Source: Enterococcus haemoperoxidus ATCC BAA-382
GTDB lineage: Bacteria; Bacillota; Bacilli; Lactobacillales; Enterococcaceae
Reading direction: 5' to 3'
Assembly (NCBI RefSeq): GCF_000407165.1
Contig: NZ_KE136479.1
Location: forward strand, 1,003,464 to 1,067,463
Length of the DNA: 64,000 bases
Shown here: one piece after another, positions 33,512-44,075 of the stretch
How positions within the stretch are numbered: the stretch's first letter is position 1
How the letters are laid out: each line of letters opens with the position of its first letter
Made by a program: the position numbers and the translations under genes
The notes under the pieces: model-generated
Seen by the model: only the letters and a program-made list of their open reading frames with translations
Databases searched by the model: none
Told to the model about the DNA's origin: nothing

Positions 33512-34567
33512 ATGATGCAATCACTTCAAGTAAAAAGAGATGATAACGGATTAGCAATCTACATCCCTGAAACGGTGAACTTTCCTATAAAAGTATACTA
33601 TGGAGCAAACAATTTTGCCGAAAATGAGTCTAACTATATAGAGTTTACTGAAAATGGTTGGCAAAACTTTGCAGATCCCATTTCTAAGGAACGCCTTTAC
33701 TTTAAAACAAGAGTAAATTCAGAGATTTTTGTCGGAGCAGAGCGACGCTTACCATTAAAAAACTTGTATAATTGTCGTGATATGGGAGGCTATTTAACCA
33801 AAGAAGGTCGTTTAACAAGTTGGGGCAAAGTTTTTCGTTCAGATGCACTTCATCAAATAGATGATGTGGGGCAAGCTTATATCGAACGAATGGGCGTTAA
33901 GCGAATCATTGATTTTCGTTCACCAGAAGAAATTGCGAAAGACCCGAACAAATCAATTTTGACAAGTAAGTCATTTAATTTTAATCCTCATGCAGATGTC
34001 GCTCAACAAGCAAGTACACAATCTGTTTCTAAAAAGGATGAAGATAAAATTATTCAATTGGAAAAAATGGTTAAGACTGAAGCTGGTCGAGCTCAGTTGA
34101 TTAAAAACCGAAATGTTATGATCAAGCAAATGGAACAATTAGTTGTAGGAGAAAATGCTATTAAAGCATATAAACAATTTTTTGAAATACTATTACAAAA
34201 CTCAGTGACACCTTTGATTTTCCACTGTCAAGGTGGAAAAGACCGTACTGGCTGGGCAGCGGCTTTGTATTTAGGAGCACTAGGAGTAGGGAAAGAACAA
34301 ATCTATCAGGATTATTTGCTGACAGATAAGATGAATGCGCCTAGAAATGCAAAAAGGATGGCTATCTACAAAAAATACACTGACAATGAAGATGTTTTAG
34401 CTTTTTTAGCCTCACTTCAGCAAACCAAAAAAGATTATCTTGATGGTGCGTACACAACGGTAGAAGAACATTATGGCACGTTAGAGAAGTACTTAAAGGA
34501 AGTGCTAGAGATAGAGGCTAGTCAGTTAGAGGTTTTAAGGAATAAATACTTGTATCCTGTAGAATAG
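33512..34567 (+). CDS. Tyrosine-protein phosphatase of the DSP/PTP (LipA-like) family
   Basis: 351 residues from ATG 33512 (ATG 33515 is equally possible), ten bases behind EIIC with AGGAG. The phosphatase P-loop HCQGGKDRTGWAA (Cys-x5-Arg) is intact, and the upstream RNLYNCRDMGG/YLTKEG-type segment (NLYNCRDMGGYL) and RSDALHQI, VKRIIDFRS match the Y_phosphatase3 family. An N-terminal region of about 85 residues rich in beta strands precedes the catalytic domain. Related Listeria LipA-type enzymes dephosphorylate phosphotyrosine and phosphoinositides. Its place as last gene of a sigma-54 PTS operon suggests a link to the imported sugar, but the substrate is unknown. Confidence 0.82.
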   Translation: MMQSLQVKRDDNGLAIYIPETVNFPIKVYYGANNFAENESNYIEFTENGWQNFADPISKERLYFKTRVNSEIFVGAERRLPLKNLYNCRDMGGYLTKEGRLTSWGKVFRSDALHQIDDVGQAYIERMGVKRIIDFRSPEEIAKDPNKSILTSKSFNFNPHADVAQQASTQSVSKKDEDKIIQLEKMVKTEAGRAQLIKNRNVMIKQMEQLVVGENAIKAYKQFFEILLQNSVTPLIFHCQGGKDRTGWAAALYLGALGVGKEQIYQDYLLTDKMNAPRNAKRMAIYKKYTDNEDVLAFLASLQQTKKDYLDGAYTTVEEHYGTLEKYLKEVLEIEASQLEVLRNKYLYPVE

Positions 34568-34590
34568 GGAGAATCTAAAAAACGTTAGGG

Positions 34591-34626
34591 TGGCAAGATA
34601 GAACAACTCATCTATCTTGTCATTTA
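34591..34626 (+). terminator. Terminator after the PTS-phosphatase operon
   Basis: GGCAAGATAGA pairs with TCTATCTTGTC around ACAACTCA; only a weak T tail (ATTTAT) follows. Confidence 0.55.
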
Positions 34627-34705
34627 TCTATTCACGATAAGTAACAAAAATAGTTGATTTGAAAATTAGTTTGATCTTAAAAACTAAGTGTTACTTTTTC
34701 CTTTG

Positions 34706-34734
34706 TTGACAACGCTTTATTTTCATGTTTTAAT
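34706..34734 (+). promoter_or_regulatory. Promoter of the licT operon
   Basis: TTGACA (34706-34711), 17-bp spacer ending TGT, TTTAAT (34729-34734), an extended -10. ACGCTT inside the spacer resembles a degenerate cre site. Confidence 0.6.
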
Positions 34735-34748
34735 AACAAGAGAAATTA

Positions 34749-34778
34749 AGATTGTTACTGAATTTTCAGGCTATACTT
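34749..34778 (+). promoter_or_regulatory. First RAT-like antiterminator element, before licT
   Basis: AGATTGTTACTG followed by CAGGCTATACTT matches the LicT/BglG RAT pattern. No classical overlapping terminator is seen; AAGAGAAATTAAG and CTTCATTTCTTTT can instead pair around it. Confidence 0.6.
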
Positions 34779-34836
34779 CATTTCTTTTTATTAACATTTA
34801 ATTAGCTAGCTGATCTAATCTCATTGAGGGGACAAT

Positions 34837-35673
34837 ATGGAAGTAAAAAAAGTAATCAATAATAATATTATAAAGTCTCTTGATGCGGACGGTCTTGAAG
34901 TGCTAGTAATGGGTAAAGGTATTGGCTTTAAAAAAAATATAGGGGATGTCATTGATGATGCTCTTATTGAAAAAATATATACAAGCAATGCCGATTTAAA
35001 TACAAATAAACTTACTCAGTTATTAGCAAATGTCCGTTTGGAGCATTTACAGGTGGCAAATGAAATTATTGGTTTTGCTAAAGTTTCCTTAGGAAAAAAG
35101 TTAAACGAAAATATTTATCTTACATTGACCGATCATATCGATTATGCGATTGAGCGTCACAATAGTGGCTTACCTGTTAGAAATGCACTTCTTTGGGAAA
35201 TCAAACGTTTTTACAATCATGAATACTTGATAGGAAAAGAAGCGTTAAATATGATTTCCAATCGTCTGGGCATTGCGTTGCCTGAAGATGAAGCGGGTTT
35301 TATTGCATTGCATATTGTTAATGCGGAACTGGATTTATCTCAAGTCAGCCAAGTCTCTGAAATGACAAAAGTCATTCAAAAAATCATCAATATTGTTAAA
35401 TATCATTATAAAACAGATTTGGATGAATACACGCTAAATTATGAGCGATTTATTACGCATTTAAAGTTTTTTGCACAGCGTTTGTTTAGTGGTATAGAAT
35501 TGGATAAAGATAAGGACGAAGGATTCTTATTTATGCTAAAAGAAAAATATCAAGACGAATATCTTTGTGCATTGAAGATCCGTGATTATATCAGTAAAGA
35601 ATTTGGTCGTGATTTACAAGAAGATGAGATGATTTATCTCACTATTCATATTAGAAGAATAACCAACAATTAA
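34837..35673 (+). CDS. licT: LicT/BglG family transcriptional antiterminator
   Basis: 278 residues. The RNA-binding CAT domain is at the start (VKKVINNNIIKSLDADGLEVLV, split here as the first 25 residues, then MGKGIGFKK). Two PRD domains follow with their histidines in LTDHIDYAIERH / LPEDEAGFIALHIVNAE and ITHLKFFAQRL / DEMIYLTIHIRRI. When dephosphorylated at PRD1 and phosphorylated at PRD2 by the PTS, such proteins bind RAT RNA and prevent termination. It precedes the beta-glucoside PTS and is flanked by RAT sequences on both sides, so it should control itself and the downstream genes. Confidence 0.94.
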   Translation: MEVKKVINNNIIKSLDADGLEVLVMGKGIGFKKNIGDVIDDALIEKIYTSNADLNTNKLTQLLANVRLEHLQVANEIIGFAKVSLGKKLNENIYLTLTDHIDYAIERHNSGLPVRNALLWEIKRFYNHEYLIGKEALNMISNRLGIALPEDEAGFIALHIVNAELDLSQVSQVSEMTKVIQKIINIVKYHYKTDLDEYTLNYERFITHLKFFAQRLFSGIELDKDKDEGFLFMLKEKYQDEYLCALKIRDYISKEFGRDLQEDEMIYLTIHIRRITNN

Positions 35674-35674
35674 A

Positions 35675-35706
35675 GGATTGTTACTGCGTTAGAGCAGGCT
35701 ATACCT
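35675..35706 (+). promoter_or_regulatory. Second RAT antiterminator element, before the EIIBCA gene
   Basis: GGATTGTTACTGCG...AGAGCAGGCTATACCT matches the RAT consensus closely, and its 3' end is the 5' arm of the following terminator. Confidence 0.88.
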
Positions 35707-35750
35707 AAGAAAATCTCTTTGAAATAAGAGGTTTCTTAGGTATTTTTTTA
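35701..35750 (+). terminator. LicT-controlled conditional terminator
   Basis: ATACCTAAGAAAATCTC pairs with GAGGTTTCTTAGGTAT, followed by T7. Overlaps the RAT by six bases, so RAT folding prevents it. Confidence 0.9.
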
Positions 35751-35835
35751 TTGATTTTAGTGTATTTTATGGGGCTATCACATTTCTGAGTGAAGCCAAA
35801 TTCACGATTTAATTTTAAAATTTGGAGGATAAATA

Positions 35836-37719
35836 ATGAATTATCAAGAATTAGCACAAACGATTATTGAAAAAATCGGTGGCAAACAGAACATCTCTGG
35901 TTTGACTCATTGCGCTACAAGATTACGTTTCAATTTAAAAGATGAACAAGCAGCGGAAACAGACAAACTTAAAAATACTGCTGGCGTGATGGGTGTTGTT
36001 TCAAAAGGTGGTCAATATCAAGTAATTATCGGTAGTGATGTTGGCAGTGTTTATAAGGAGATTTTAAAAGAAGTGCCTTCTTTAGATGGAGAGCAAACCG
36101 TATCTGACGAAAAAGATGACCGCGGTACTGCTTCGAAAATTATCGACACAATCACTGGTATTTTTACACCGATTTTACCAGCGATTACAGCAGCCGGGAT
36201 GTTAAAAGCTGTTTTGTCACTATTGGTTGTTTTTAATGCAATCGATAAAACGGGGCAAACGTACATTATTATTGATTTTATGGCTGATTCTGCTTTTTAC
36301 TTTTTACCTATTTTGCTAGCAGCATCATCTGCACAAAAGTTTAAAACCAATATGTATCTAGCAATGATGGTTGGAGGAATCTTACTGCATCCAAACTTTG
36401 TGGGAATGGTTAATGCAATCAAAGAAGCTGGAGAAGGTGGAATTCATTTATTCGGATTACCAATTTCTGCAGTAACATATGGTTCATCCGTTATTCCGAT
36501 TATTTTAGCTGTTTGGTTTATGTCCTATATTGAACCGATTGCGGATAAAGTGTCACCTAAAGCAATCAAGTTTTTCAGTAAACCATTGATTACGATTGCA
36601 ATTGTCGGGACAGTTTCATTAGTGGTCATTGGACCAGTTGGTTATTTTATTAGTGATGGTATTTCAAATGGGATCAAGGCATTGGAAAACTTTAGTCCAT
36701 GGTTAGTTCCAACGATTATTGGTGCATTGACACCATTGTTTGTAGCGACAGGAACACACTACGGTTTAGTGCCGATTGGGATCAACAATAGAATGACAAC
36801 AGGTTATGATAGTGTGATCTATCCAGGTATGTTGGCGTCAAATCTTGGGCAAGGGGCTGCTTCTTTGGCAGTTGGTGTTAAAAGTAAAGAGTCTTCAATT
36901 AAACAAGTTGCAGCTTCAGCTGGTTTAACTGGTTTATTTGGGATTACTGAGCCTGCTTTATATGGAGTCAACCTAAAATATAAAACTCCTTTATATGCTG
37001 CAATGATTGGTGGGGGTATCGGTGGTTTATTTATGGGAATCACTCGAGTGAAAAACTTTACAGGTGGTTCGCCAGGCTTGTTAACACTTCCAAGTTACAT
37101 TGGGGATGATACGTTAAGACATTTATATATGGCTTGTATTGGAGCCGTTATTAGTATTGTGATTTCTTTTGTGATCTCATATATTTTATATAAAGACCCT
37201 GTAATCGAAACATCAAACGTACCAGCAAAAAAAAGTGAAGATATTCATTCTTCTGATATAAGTGCTATTACAGAAGTTGCTACACCAATCAAAGGAGAAG
37301 TAGTTGCTCTTTCAGTAGTTGAAGATGGCATGTTTTCTGAAGAAATTTTAGGTAAAGGTTTTGCAGTGAAACCAGTAGAAGGTGTTGTTTATGCACCAGT
37401 TTCAGGAATTGTAACAGCAATTTTTGATTCTAAACATGCAATTGGTTTGACCAGTGATTCAGGGGTGGAGTTATTGATTCATATCGGCATTGACACAGTT
37501 CAATTAAATGGTGATGGTTATAAGTATTTTGTTGAAAAAGGACAAAACGTTGAAATTGGGGATAAATTAATTGAATTTGACTTAGAAAAAATTGCTGAAA
37601 AAGGCTATAATATTATTACACCCGTTGTTGTAACAAATTCAGCAGATTTTGGTGATATTATTACGTTGACCAAAGCGTTGTCTGAACCAGGTGAGCAAGT
37701 AATGAAGGTTATTCGATAA
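35836..37719 (+). CDS. bglP: PTS beta-glucoside-specific EIIBCA
   Basis: 627 residues, ATG 35836 after TTTGGAGGATAA. Domain order is B-C-A: EIIB with Cys26 in LTHCATRLRF, EIIC with about ten membrane segments (THYGLVPIGI and FGITEPALYG motifs), a linker near residue 465-485, and EIIA with the phospho-histidine at His549 in ELLIHIGIDTVQLNG. It imports aryl-beta-glucosides or beta-disaccharides as 6-phosphates for the adjacent GH1 enzyme, and its EIIB phosphorylates LicT. Expression needs readthrough of the terminator at 35701. Confidence 0.95.
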   Translation: MNYQELAQTIIEKIGGKQNISGLTHCATRLRFNLKDEQAAETDKLKNTAGVMGVVSKGGQYQVIIGSDVGSVYKEILKEVPSLDGEQTVSDEKDDRGTASKIIDTITGIFTPILPAITAAGMLKAVLSLLVVFNAIDKTGQTYIIIDFMADSAFYFLPILLAASSAQKFKTNMYLAMMVGGILLHPNFVGMVNAIKEAGEGGIHLFGLPISAVTYGSSVIPIILAVWFMSYIEPIADKVSPKAIKFFSKPLITIAIVGTVSLVVIGPVGYFISDGISNGIKALENFSPWLVPTIIGALTPLFVATGTHYGLVPIGINNRMTTGYDSVIYPGMLASNLGQGAASLAVGVKSKESSIKQVAASAGLTGLFGITEPALYGVNLKYKTPLYAAMIGGGIGGLFMGITRVKNFTGGSPGLLTLPSYIGDDTLRHLYMACIGAVISIVISFVISYILYKDPVIETSNVPAKKSEDIHSSDISAITEVATPIKGEVVALSVVEDGMFSEEILGKGFAVKPVEGVVYAPVSGIVTAIFDSKHAIGLTSDSGVELLIHIGIDTVQLNGDGYKYFVEKGQNVEIGDKLIEFDLEKIAEKGYNIITPVVVTNSADFGDIITLTKALSEPGEQVMKVIR

Positions 37720-37759
37720 CAAGAATTCCTTTATTCTAATAAATTGGAGGTTGATTTGA

Positions 37760-39190
<1,431 letters not shown>

Positions 39191-39201
39191 ATTTTATAAA
39201 T

Positions 39202-39246
39202 AAAAGACAAAAGCAAGTGTACCGTACTTGTTTTTGTCTTTTTTTG
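39202..39246 (+). terminator. Terminator of the beta-glucoside operon
   Basis: AAAAGACAAAAGCAAGT pairs with ACTTGTTTTTGTCTTTT around GTACCGT, followed by T3 or more. Confidence 0.88.
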
Positions 39247-39410
39247 TAACCTGTTACGCAAAATGGAACAAAATACAAGCTGCTGTTCTCTTCATCAAGA
39301 GTTTGGAAACCGCTTTAAAAAGAGTAGACTTCGAGGTATGCTTAACTCGTCAAAAGGAAAACTCGAGGAATCCGACAATAAAAAATCAAAATGGATTGGT
39401 GGAAGAAATG

Positions 39411-40436
39411 ATGAAAAAAAGAGACTTTGTCGATACAAATGATTTTACGAAAGCGGAAATCGATTTTATGATCCAACTAGCTTTAAAATTAAAAGAATCA
39501 ATTAAGAATGGATACTATCCACCGCTTTTAAAAGATAAAACATTAGGGATGATTTTTGAGCAATCATCAACTCGTACTAGAGTATCATTTGAAACAGCCA
39601 TGACACAACTAGGTGGGCATGCCCAATATTTAGCCCCAGGTCAAATTCAACTAGGTGGGCATGAATCCTTAGGGGACACTGCTCGGGTGTTATCTCGTTT
39701 GGTGGATATTTTAATGGCCCGTGTTGAACGTCATCAAACAATTGTTGATCTAGCAAAAGATGCGACGATCCCAGTTATTAATGGCATGAGTGATTATAAC
39801 CACCCTACACAAGAACTAGGCGATATCATTACAATGACAGAACATTTACCAGTAGGGAAAACACTGAGTGATTGTAAAATAGTCTTTGTTGGAGATGCGA
39901 CTCAAGTGTGTGTTTCCACGATGTTTATGGCAACGAAGATGGGAATGGATTTCGTTCAATTCGGGCCAAAAGGGTTCCAGATCAAAAATGAAACGTTAGC
40001 CATCGGGCAAAAAAATGCCGAACTGTCTGGCGGTAGTGTGTTGATCACTGAAAATGCAGAAGAAGCGATGAAAGATGCTGATTTTATTTATACAGATGTT
40101 TGGTATGGTTTATATGAAGCTGAACTATCAGAGGAAGAACGAATGGCGACCTTCTATCCAAAATATCAAGTAAATCAAGCCTTGATCGATATGGCGGCAC
40201 CTCATGTTAAATTCTTACATTGTTTACCTGCAACGAGAGGGGAAGAAGTGACAGACGAAGTATTGGATGCTTCTTATTCAGTTGTCTTAGATGAAGCTGA
40301 AAATCGCTTAACTGCAATGCGTTCATTATTAGTTTATTTCATGAATCCATATTTGGAATATGCAAGTAAAGAGGTAGGAGATCGCTATGATGCCGAATTT
40401 GAATTAATGTTGAAAAATGCTGTAGTAGCTAAGTGA
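39411..40436 (+). CDS. aguB: Putrescine carbamoyltransferase
   Basis: 341 residues from ATG 39411 (ATG 39408 overlaps); GGTGGAAGAA is upstream, and the longer open frame from 39228 overlaps the previous terminator. Carbamoyl-phosphate loop [21 protein letters not shown], and a C-terminal [11 protein letters not shown] are transcarbamylase motifs. The PTC-specific [12 protein letters not shown] and [10 protein letters not shown] match the enterococcal enzyme. It phosphorolyses N-carbamoylputrescine to putrescine and carbamoyl phosphate. First gene of an agmatine catabolic operon. Confidence 0.95.
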   Translation: MKKRDFVDTNDFTKAEIDFMIQLALKLKESIKNGYYPPLLKDKTLGMIFEQSSTRTRVSFETAMTQLGGHAQYLAPGQIQLGGHESLGDTARVLSRLVDILMARVERHQTIVDLAKDATIPVINGMSDYNHPTQELGDIITMTEHLPVGKTLSDCKIVFVGDATQVCVSTMFMATKMGMDFVQFGPKGFQIKNETLAIGQKNAELSGGSVLITENAEEAMKDADFIYTDVWYGLYEAELSEEERMATFYPKYQVNQALIDMAAPHVKFLHCLPATRGEEVTDEVLDASYSVVLDEAENRLTAMRSLLVYFMNPYLEYASKEVGDRYDAEFELMLKNAVVAK

Positions 40437-40526
40437 TTTTAGAGAAATGAGGGGAAAGAAGTGGAGTTGTTCTCTTAAAATTTCTGCTTCTACTCCCATT
40501 TCCTTAATGAAAGGTGCGTACAAAAC

Positions 40527-41906
40527 ATGAAAGAAAAAAAGAAATTTCGTTTGTTTGACGCAGTTCTAATGGCAGTCGTCGTAATACTTGTTGTTGAATC
40601 TGCTGCTCCTGCCGCTGCAATCGGATCGTCACAATTTTTTTGGTGGGGAATTTTACTTATTTTATTCTTCTTACCATATGGGTTAATTTCAGCTGAATTG
40701 GGCACGACTTACACTGGAGATGGAGGTATTTATGATTGGGTGAAAATGGCCTTTGGTCGTCGTTGGGGAGCTCGTGTAGCGTGGTTTTATTGGATTAATT
40801 TTCCAATTTGGATGGCAAGTTTAGCCGTCCTTTTTACAGAAGTGATGACGCAGATTTTTGGCTTAACATTAGGAACGCCTACTTTAATTATACTTCAGTT
40901 AGTTTTTATCTGGGGTGTGACATTGATTAGTTGTTATCCAGTTAGTGATAGTAAATGGATTTTGAATCTCGCGGCTTTTGCGAAAGTAGCGATCATGGTC
41001 TGTTTAGGTGTATTAGGTATTTATCATGCAGTGACGAAAGGGATGGCCAATGATTTTTCTGGCAAAGCGTTATTGCCAAGCTTTGATTTGAAGAGTTTAA
41101 GTTTTATTTCAGTGATTTTGTTTAATTTTTTAGGGTTTGAAGTCGTGACGACATTGGCTAGTGATATGGAAAACCCTAAAAAGCAAATTCCTCAAGCTAT
41201 CATCTGGGGGGGAATATTAATTGCATTCTTCTATTTATTTGCAGCTTTTGGTATGGGCGCTGCTGTACCGGCAGATCAATTGTCAACATCAGGTGGTTTA
41301 ATTGATAGTTTTATCTTACTAGTGAGTGGAATCAATCCATTTGTGGTCGTTATTGGTTTATTGTTTATGTACACATTAGCGGCCAATCTGGTTTCTTGGG
41401 CGTTAGGCGTGAATTATGTTGCCTTTTATGCTGCTAAAAATCAAGATATGCCAAAAATATTTGCAAAAGAAAATCCTAAAAACGAAATGCCAATTGGCGC
41501 TTCTATTATTAATGGAATTGTTGGGTCAGCCTTAGTGATCGTAGCCCCATTTATCCCAAATGAAAATATTTTTTGGGCGTTCTTTGCTTTAAATGTGGTG
41601 GCATTATTAGTTTCTTATATTATGATGTTTCCCGCTTTTTTAAAATTGCGAAAAATCGATCCTGATAAAGAGCGGCCATTTAAAGTACCAGGCGGACCTG
41701 TTTTATTAAAAATTATTGCCTACATTCCAATGCTGCTATTAGTTATTACGTTGTTCTTCTCAATTGTTCCATTATCAAGCTCAGAGTTTTCAGAGAAAAT
41801 TCCAATTTTGATAGGAACCATCGTTGCAACGATCATTGGTGAAATCTGTATTCGGCTAGGGGATAAAGAGTACGCTAAAAAACAAGTGGAAAAAAATCAA
41901 AATTAG
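40527..41906 (+). CDS. aguD: Agmatine/putrescine antiporter (APC superfamily)
   Basis: 459 residues with twelve hydrophobic segments. The first helix carries VLMAVVVILVVESAAPAAAIGSSQ in place of the usual APC glycine motif, followed by ELGTTYTGDGGIYDWVKMAFG, typical of the AguD/glutamate-GABA-like exchangers. In this pathway the antiporter brings agmatine in and exports putrescine. AAAGGTG lies a little far (about 12 bases) upstream of ATG 40527. Thirteen bases separate it from aguA. Confidence 0.92.
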   Translation: MKEKKKFRLFDAVLMAVVVILVVESAAPAAAIGSSQFFWWGILLILFFLPYGLISAELGTTYTGDGGIYDWVKMAFGRRWGARVAWFYWINFPIWMASLAVLFTEVMTQIFGLTLGTPTLIILQLVFIWGVTLISCYPVSDSKWILNLAAFAKVAIMVCLGVLGIYHAVTKGMANDFSGKALLPSFDLKSLSFISVILFNFLGFEVVTTLASDMENPKKQIPQAIIWGGILIAFFYLFAAFGMGAAVPADQLSTSGGLIDSFILLVSGINPFVVVIGLLFMYTLAANLVSWALGVNYVAFYAAKNQDMPKIFAKENPKNEMPIGASIINGIVGSALVIVAPFIPNENIFWAFFALNVVALLVSYIMMFPAFLKLRKIDPDKERPFKVPGGPVLLKIIAYIPMLLLVITLFFSIVPLSSSEFSEKIPILIGTIVATIIGEICIRLGDKEYAKKQVEKNQN

Positions 41907-41918
41907 GGAGTTTTGAAC

Positions 41919-43010
41919 ATGAAAACAATTGATAGTTCACCAAAAAAAGACGGTTTTCGGATGCCGGGAGAATTTGAATCTCATCAAGGCGTTTATATTT
42001 TGTGGCCGGAACGTCCTGACAATTGGCGCAATGGTGGTAAAGCGGCACAAAAAACTTTTGTAGATGTAGCAGTTGCAATCAGTGAATTTGAACTAGTAAC
42101 TGTAGGGGTATCTGCAGAACAATACGATAATGCTCGTCATATGTTACCTGAAAATGTTCGTGTCGTTGAAATTGCCAATGATGATGCGTGGGTTCGCGAC
42201 TGCGGACCGACTTTTGTAAAAAATGACGAAGGAGAGATTCGTGGGGTAGACTGGACCTTTAATTCTTGGGGTGGATTGGTAGACGGTCTATATTTTCCAT
42301 GGGATAAAGATGATCAAGTGGCGCAAAAGATTTGTGAAATAGAGTGGTTGGACCGTTATCGTTTAAATGATTTTGTATTAGAAGGTGGTTCTATTCACGT
42401 TGACGGTGAAGGAACGTTGGTCACTACAGAAGAATGTTTACTTTCAGAAGGCAGAAATACTCAACTTTCAAAAGAACAAATAGAACAAGTTCTAAAAGAA
42501 TACCTTTCGTTAGAAAAAATTATTTGGCTAAAACGTGGTATTTATTTAGATGAGACGAATGGTCATGTGGACAATATCGTTAATTTTGTCAAACCAGGAG
42601 AAGTTGTACTAGCCTGGACAGATGATAAAAATGATCCACAATATGAAATTTCCAAAGAATGTTTAGAGATTTTAGAAAATGAAACAGACGCTCACGGCCG
42701 CAAGTTAATTGTTCACAAACTATATGTGCCTAATCCAATCTTGATTACAGAAGAGGAAAGTTTAGGAGTGGATGCAGTGGCAGGGACGCTACCTAGAGAA
42801 AAAGGGGATCGTTTAGCGGCTAGTTATGCAAATTATTACACAGCAAATGGCGGAATCGTTCTTCCTTTGTTTGATGATCCGAATGATGAGAAAGCCATCA
42901 CTTTGTTGCAAAAACTATATCCAGATAGAAAAATTGTTGGTGTGCCAGCAAGAGAAATTCTTTTAGGTGGCGGGAATATTCATTGTATTACCCAACAAGT
43001 GCCAAAATGA
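41919..43010 (+). CDS. aguA: Agmatine deiminase, active form
   Basis: 363 residues from ATG 41919. All catalytic residues of the family are present: Asp94 in WVRDCGP, Glu155 with Gly157 in VLEGGSIH, His216 and Asp218 in NGHVDN, and the nucleophile Cys in [10 protein letters not shown] near the end. It hydrolyses agmatine to N-carbamoylputrescine and ammonia. Listeria work showed that Gly157 is needed for activity, and it is present here. The operon generates ATP and ammonia, protecting against acid. Confidence 0.96.
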   Translation: MKTIDSSPKKDGFRMPGEFESHQGVYILWPERPDNWRNGGKAAQKTFVDVAVAISEFELVTVGVSAEQYDNARHMLPENVRVVEIANDDAWVRDCGPTFVKNDEGEIRGVDWTFNSWGGLVDGLYFPWDKDDQVAQKICEIEWLDRYRLNDFVLEGGSIHVDGEGTLVTTEECLLSEGRNTQLSKEQIEQVLKEYLSLEKIIWLKRGIYLDETNGHVDNIVNFVKPGEVVLAWTDDKNDPQYEISKECLEILENETDAHGRKLIVHKLYVPNPILITEEESLGVDAVAGTLPREKGDRLAASYANYYTANGGIVLPLFDDPNDEKAITLLQKLYPDRKIVGVPAREILLGGGNIHCITQQVPK

Positions 43011-43020
43011 GGTGGAATAG

Positions 43021-43959
43021 ATGAAAAAACGTATCGTAGTGGCTCTAGGAGGAAATGCTATTCTAACAACAGATCCTAGTGCTAAAGGACAACAAAAAAC
43101 TTTAGCTCAAACGGCCTATTATTTAGCTGATCTTATTGAAATAGGCCACGAATTGATCATCACACATGGAAATGGTCCTCAAGTTGGTAACTTATTATTA
43201 CAACAACAATTAGGTGCAACAGAACAAAATCCAGCAATGCCTATTGATACAGCAGTTGCGATGACCCAAGGTAGCATTGGTTATTGGTTGGAAAATGCCT
43301 TAGTGGACGAGTTAGAAAAAAGAAATATCTCTAAAAATGTGGCCACAATCTTAACACAAGTTGTTGTCAGCGAAACAGATCCAGCTTTTCAAGCACCAAG
43401 TAAACCGATTGGTCCCTTTTTAAGTGAATCTGAAATGGAATCGGAGAAAAAACAAACTTCAGCAACTTTTGTAGAAGATTCGGGTCGAGGCTTCCGTAAA
43501 GTTGTACCGTCACCAAAACCAATCAATATTGTAGAGTATCCTGTAATAGAGAAGTTAGTCGAAAATGGTATCATCACAATTGCAGGTGGTGGCGGAGGAA
43601 TTCCAGTCGTTAGAAAAAATGATTCCTATCAAGGTATTGAAGCTGTGATCGACAAAGATTTTGCCTCTGAAAAAATAGCTGCGTTGGTTCATGCAGATAT
43701 GTTAGTGATTTTGACAGGTGTCGCGCATGTAAGCATCAATTTCAATCAACCGAACCAGACTGATTTAACCAACGTCACAGTCTCGGATATTGAAAAATAT
43801 ATTGACGAAGATCAGTTTGCACCAGGCAGTATGCTACCTAAAGTTCAAGCAGCAATAACATTTCTTAAAGAAAATACTAATGGCAAAGCAGTCATTACCT
43901 CCTTAGAAAATATCAAAAACTTATTATCAGAAGAAACGGGTACAATTATCACTGCTTAG
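43021..43959 (+). CDS. aguC: Carbamate kinase of the agmatine pathway
   Basis: 312 residues; ATG 43021 follows GAGGTGGAATAG. Amino-acid-kinase motifs: [27 protein letters not shown], and [12 protein letters not shown], plus the C-terminal [14 protein letters not shown]. It transfers phosphate from carbamoyl phosphate to ADP, giving ATP, CO2 and ammonia. A hairpin at 43966-44007 may partly end transcription after this gene. Confidence 0.95.
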   Translation: MKKRIVVALGGNAILTTDPSAKGQQKTLAQTAYYLADLIEIGHELIITHGNGPQVGNLLLQQQLGATEQNPAMPIDTAVAMTQGSIGYWLENALVDELEKRNISKNVATILTQVVVSETDPAFQAPSKPIGPFLSESEMESEKKQTSATFVEDSGRGFRKVVPSPKPINIVEYPVIEKLVENGIITIAGGGGGIPVVRKNDSYQGIEAVIDKDFASEKIAALVHADMLVILTGVAHVSINFNQPNQTDLTNVTVSDIEKYIDEDQFAPGSMLPKVQAAITFLKENTNGKAVITSLENIKNLLSEETGTIITA

Positions 43960-43965
43960 TTTGAC

Positions 43966-44007
43966 AGAAAGAGTAGAAGCAAATGCTAGTTTCTGCTCTT
44001 TCTTTCT
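43966..44007 (+). terminator. Intra-cluster hairpin between aguC and the second aguA
   Basis: AGAAAGAGTAGAAGC and TTTCTGCTCTTTCTTTCT form a stem with a pyrimidine-rich 3' side. It could separate or attenuate the downstream pair. Confidence 0.6.
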
Positions 44008-44075
44008 GATATATTAAAAATATATCGCTTACATATGAAAAGAGTGAGCCATTATCGAAAAGGAGCACAACATCT

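Noticed and set aside
39228-39410. N-terminal extension of the putrescine carbamoyltransferase
   Set aside because: The extension overlaps the preceding terminator and is not family-like; ATG 39411 with an RBS gives the usual enzyme start.
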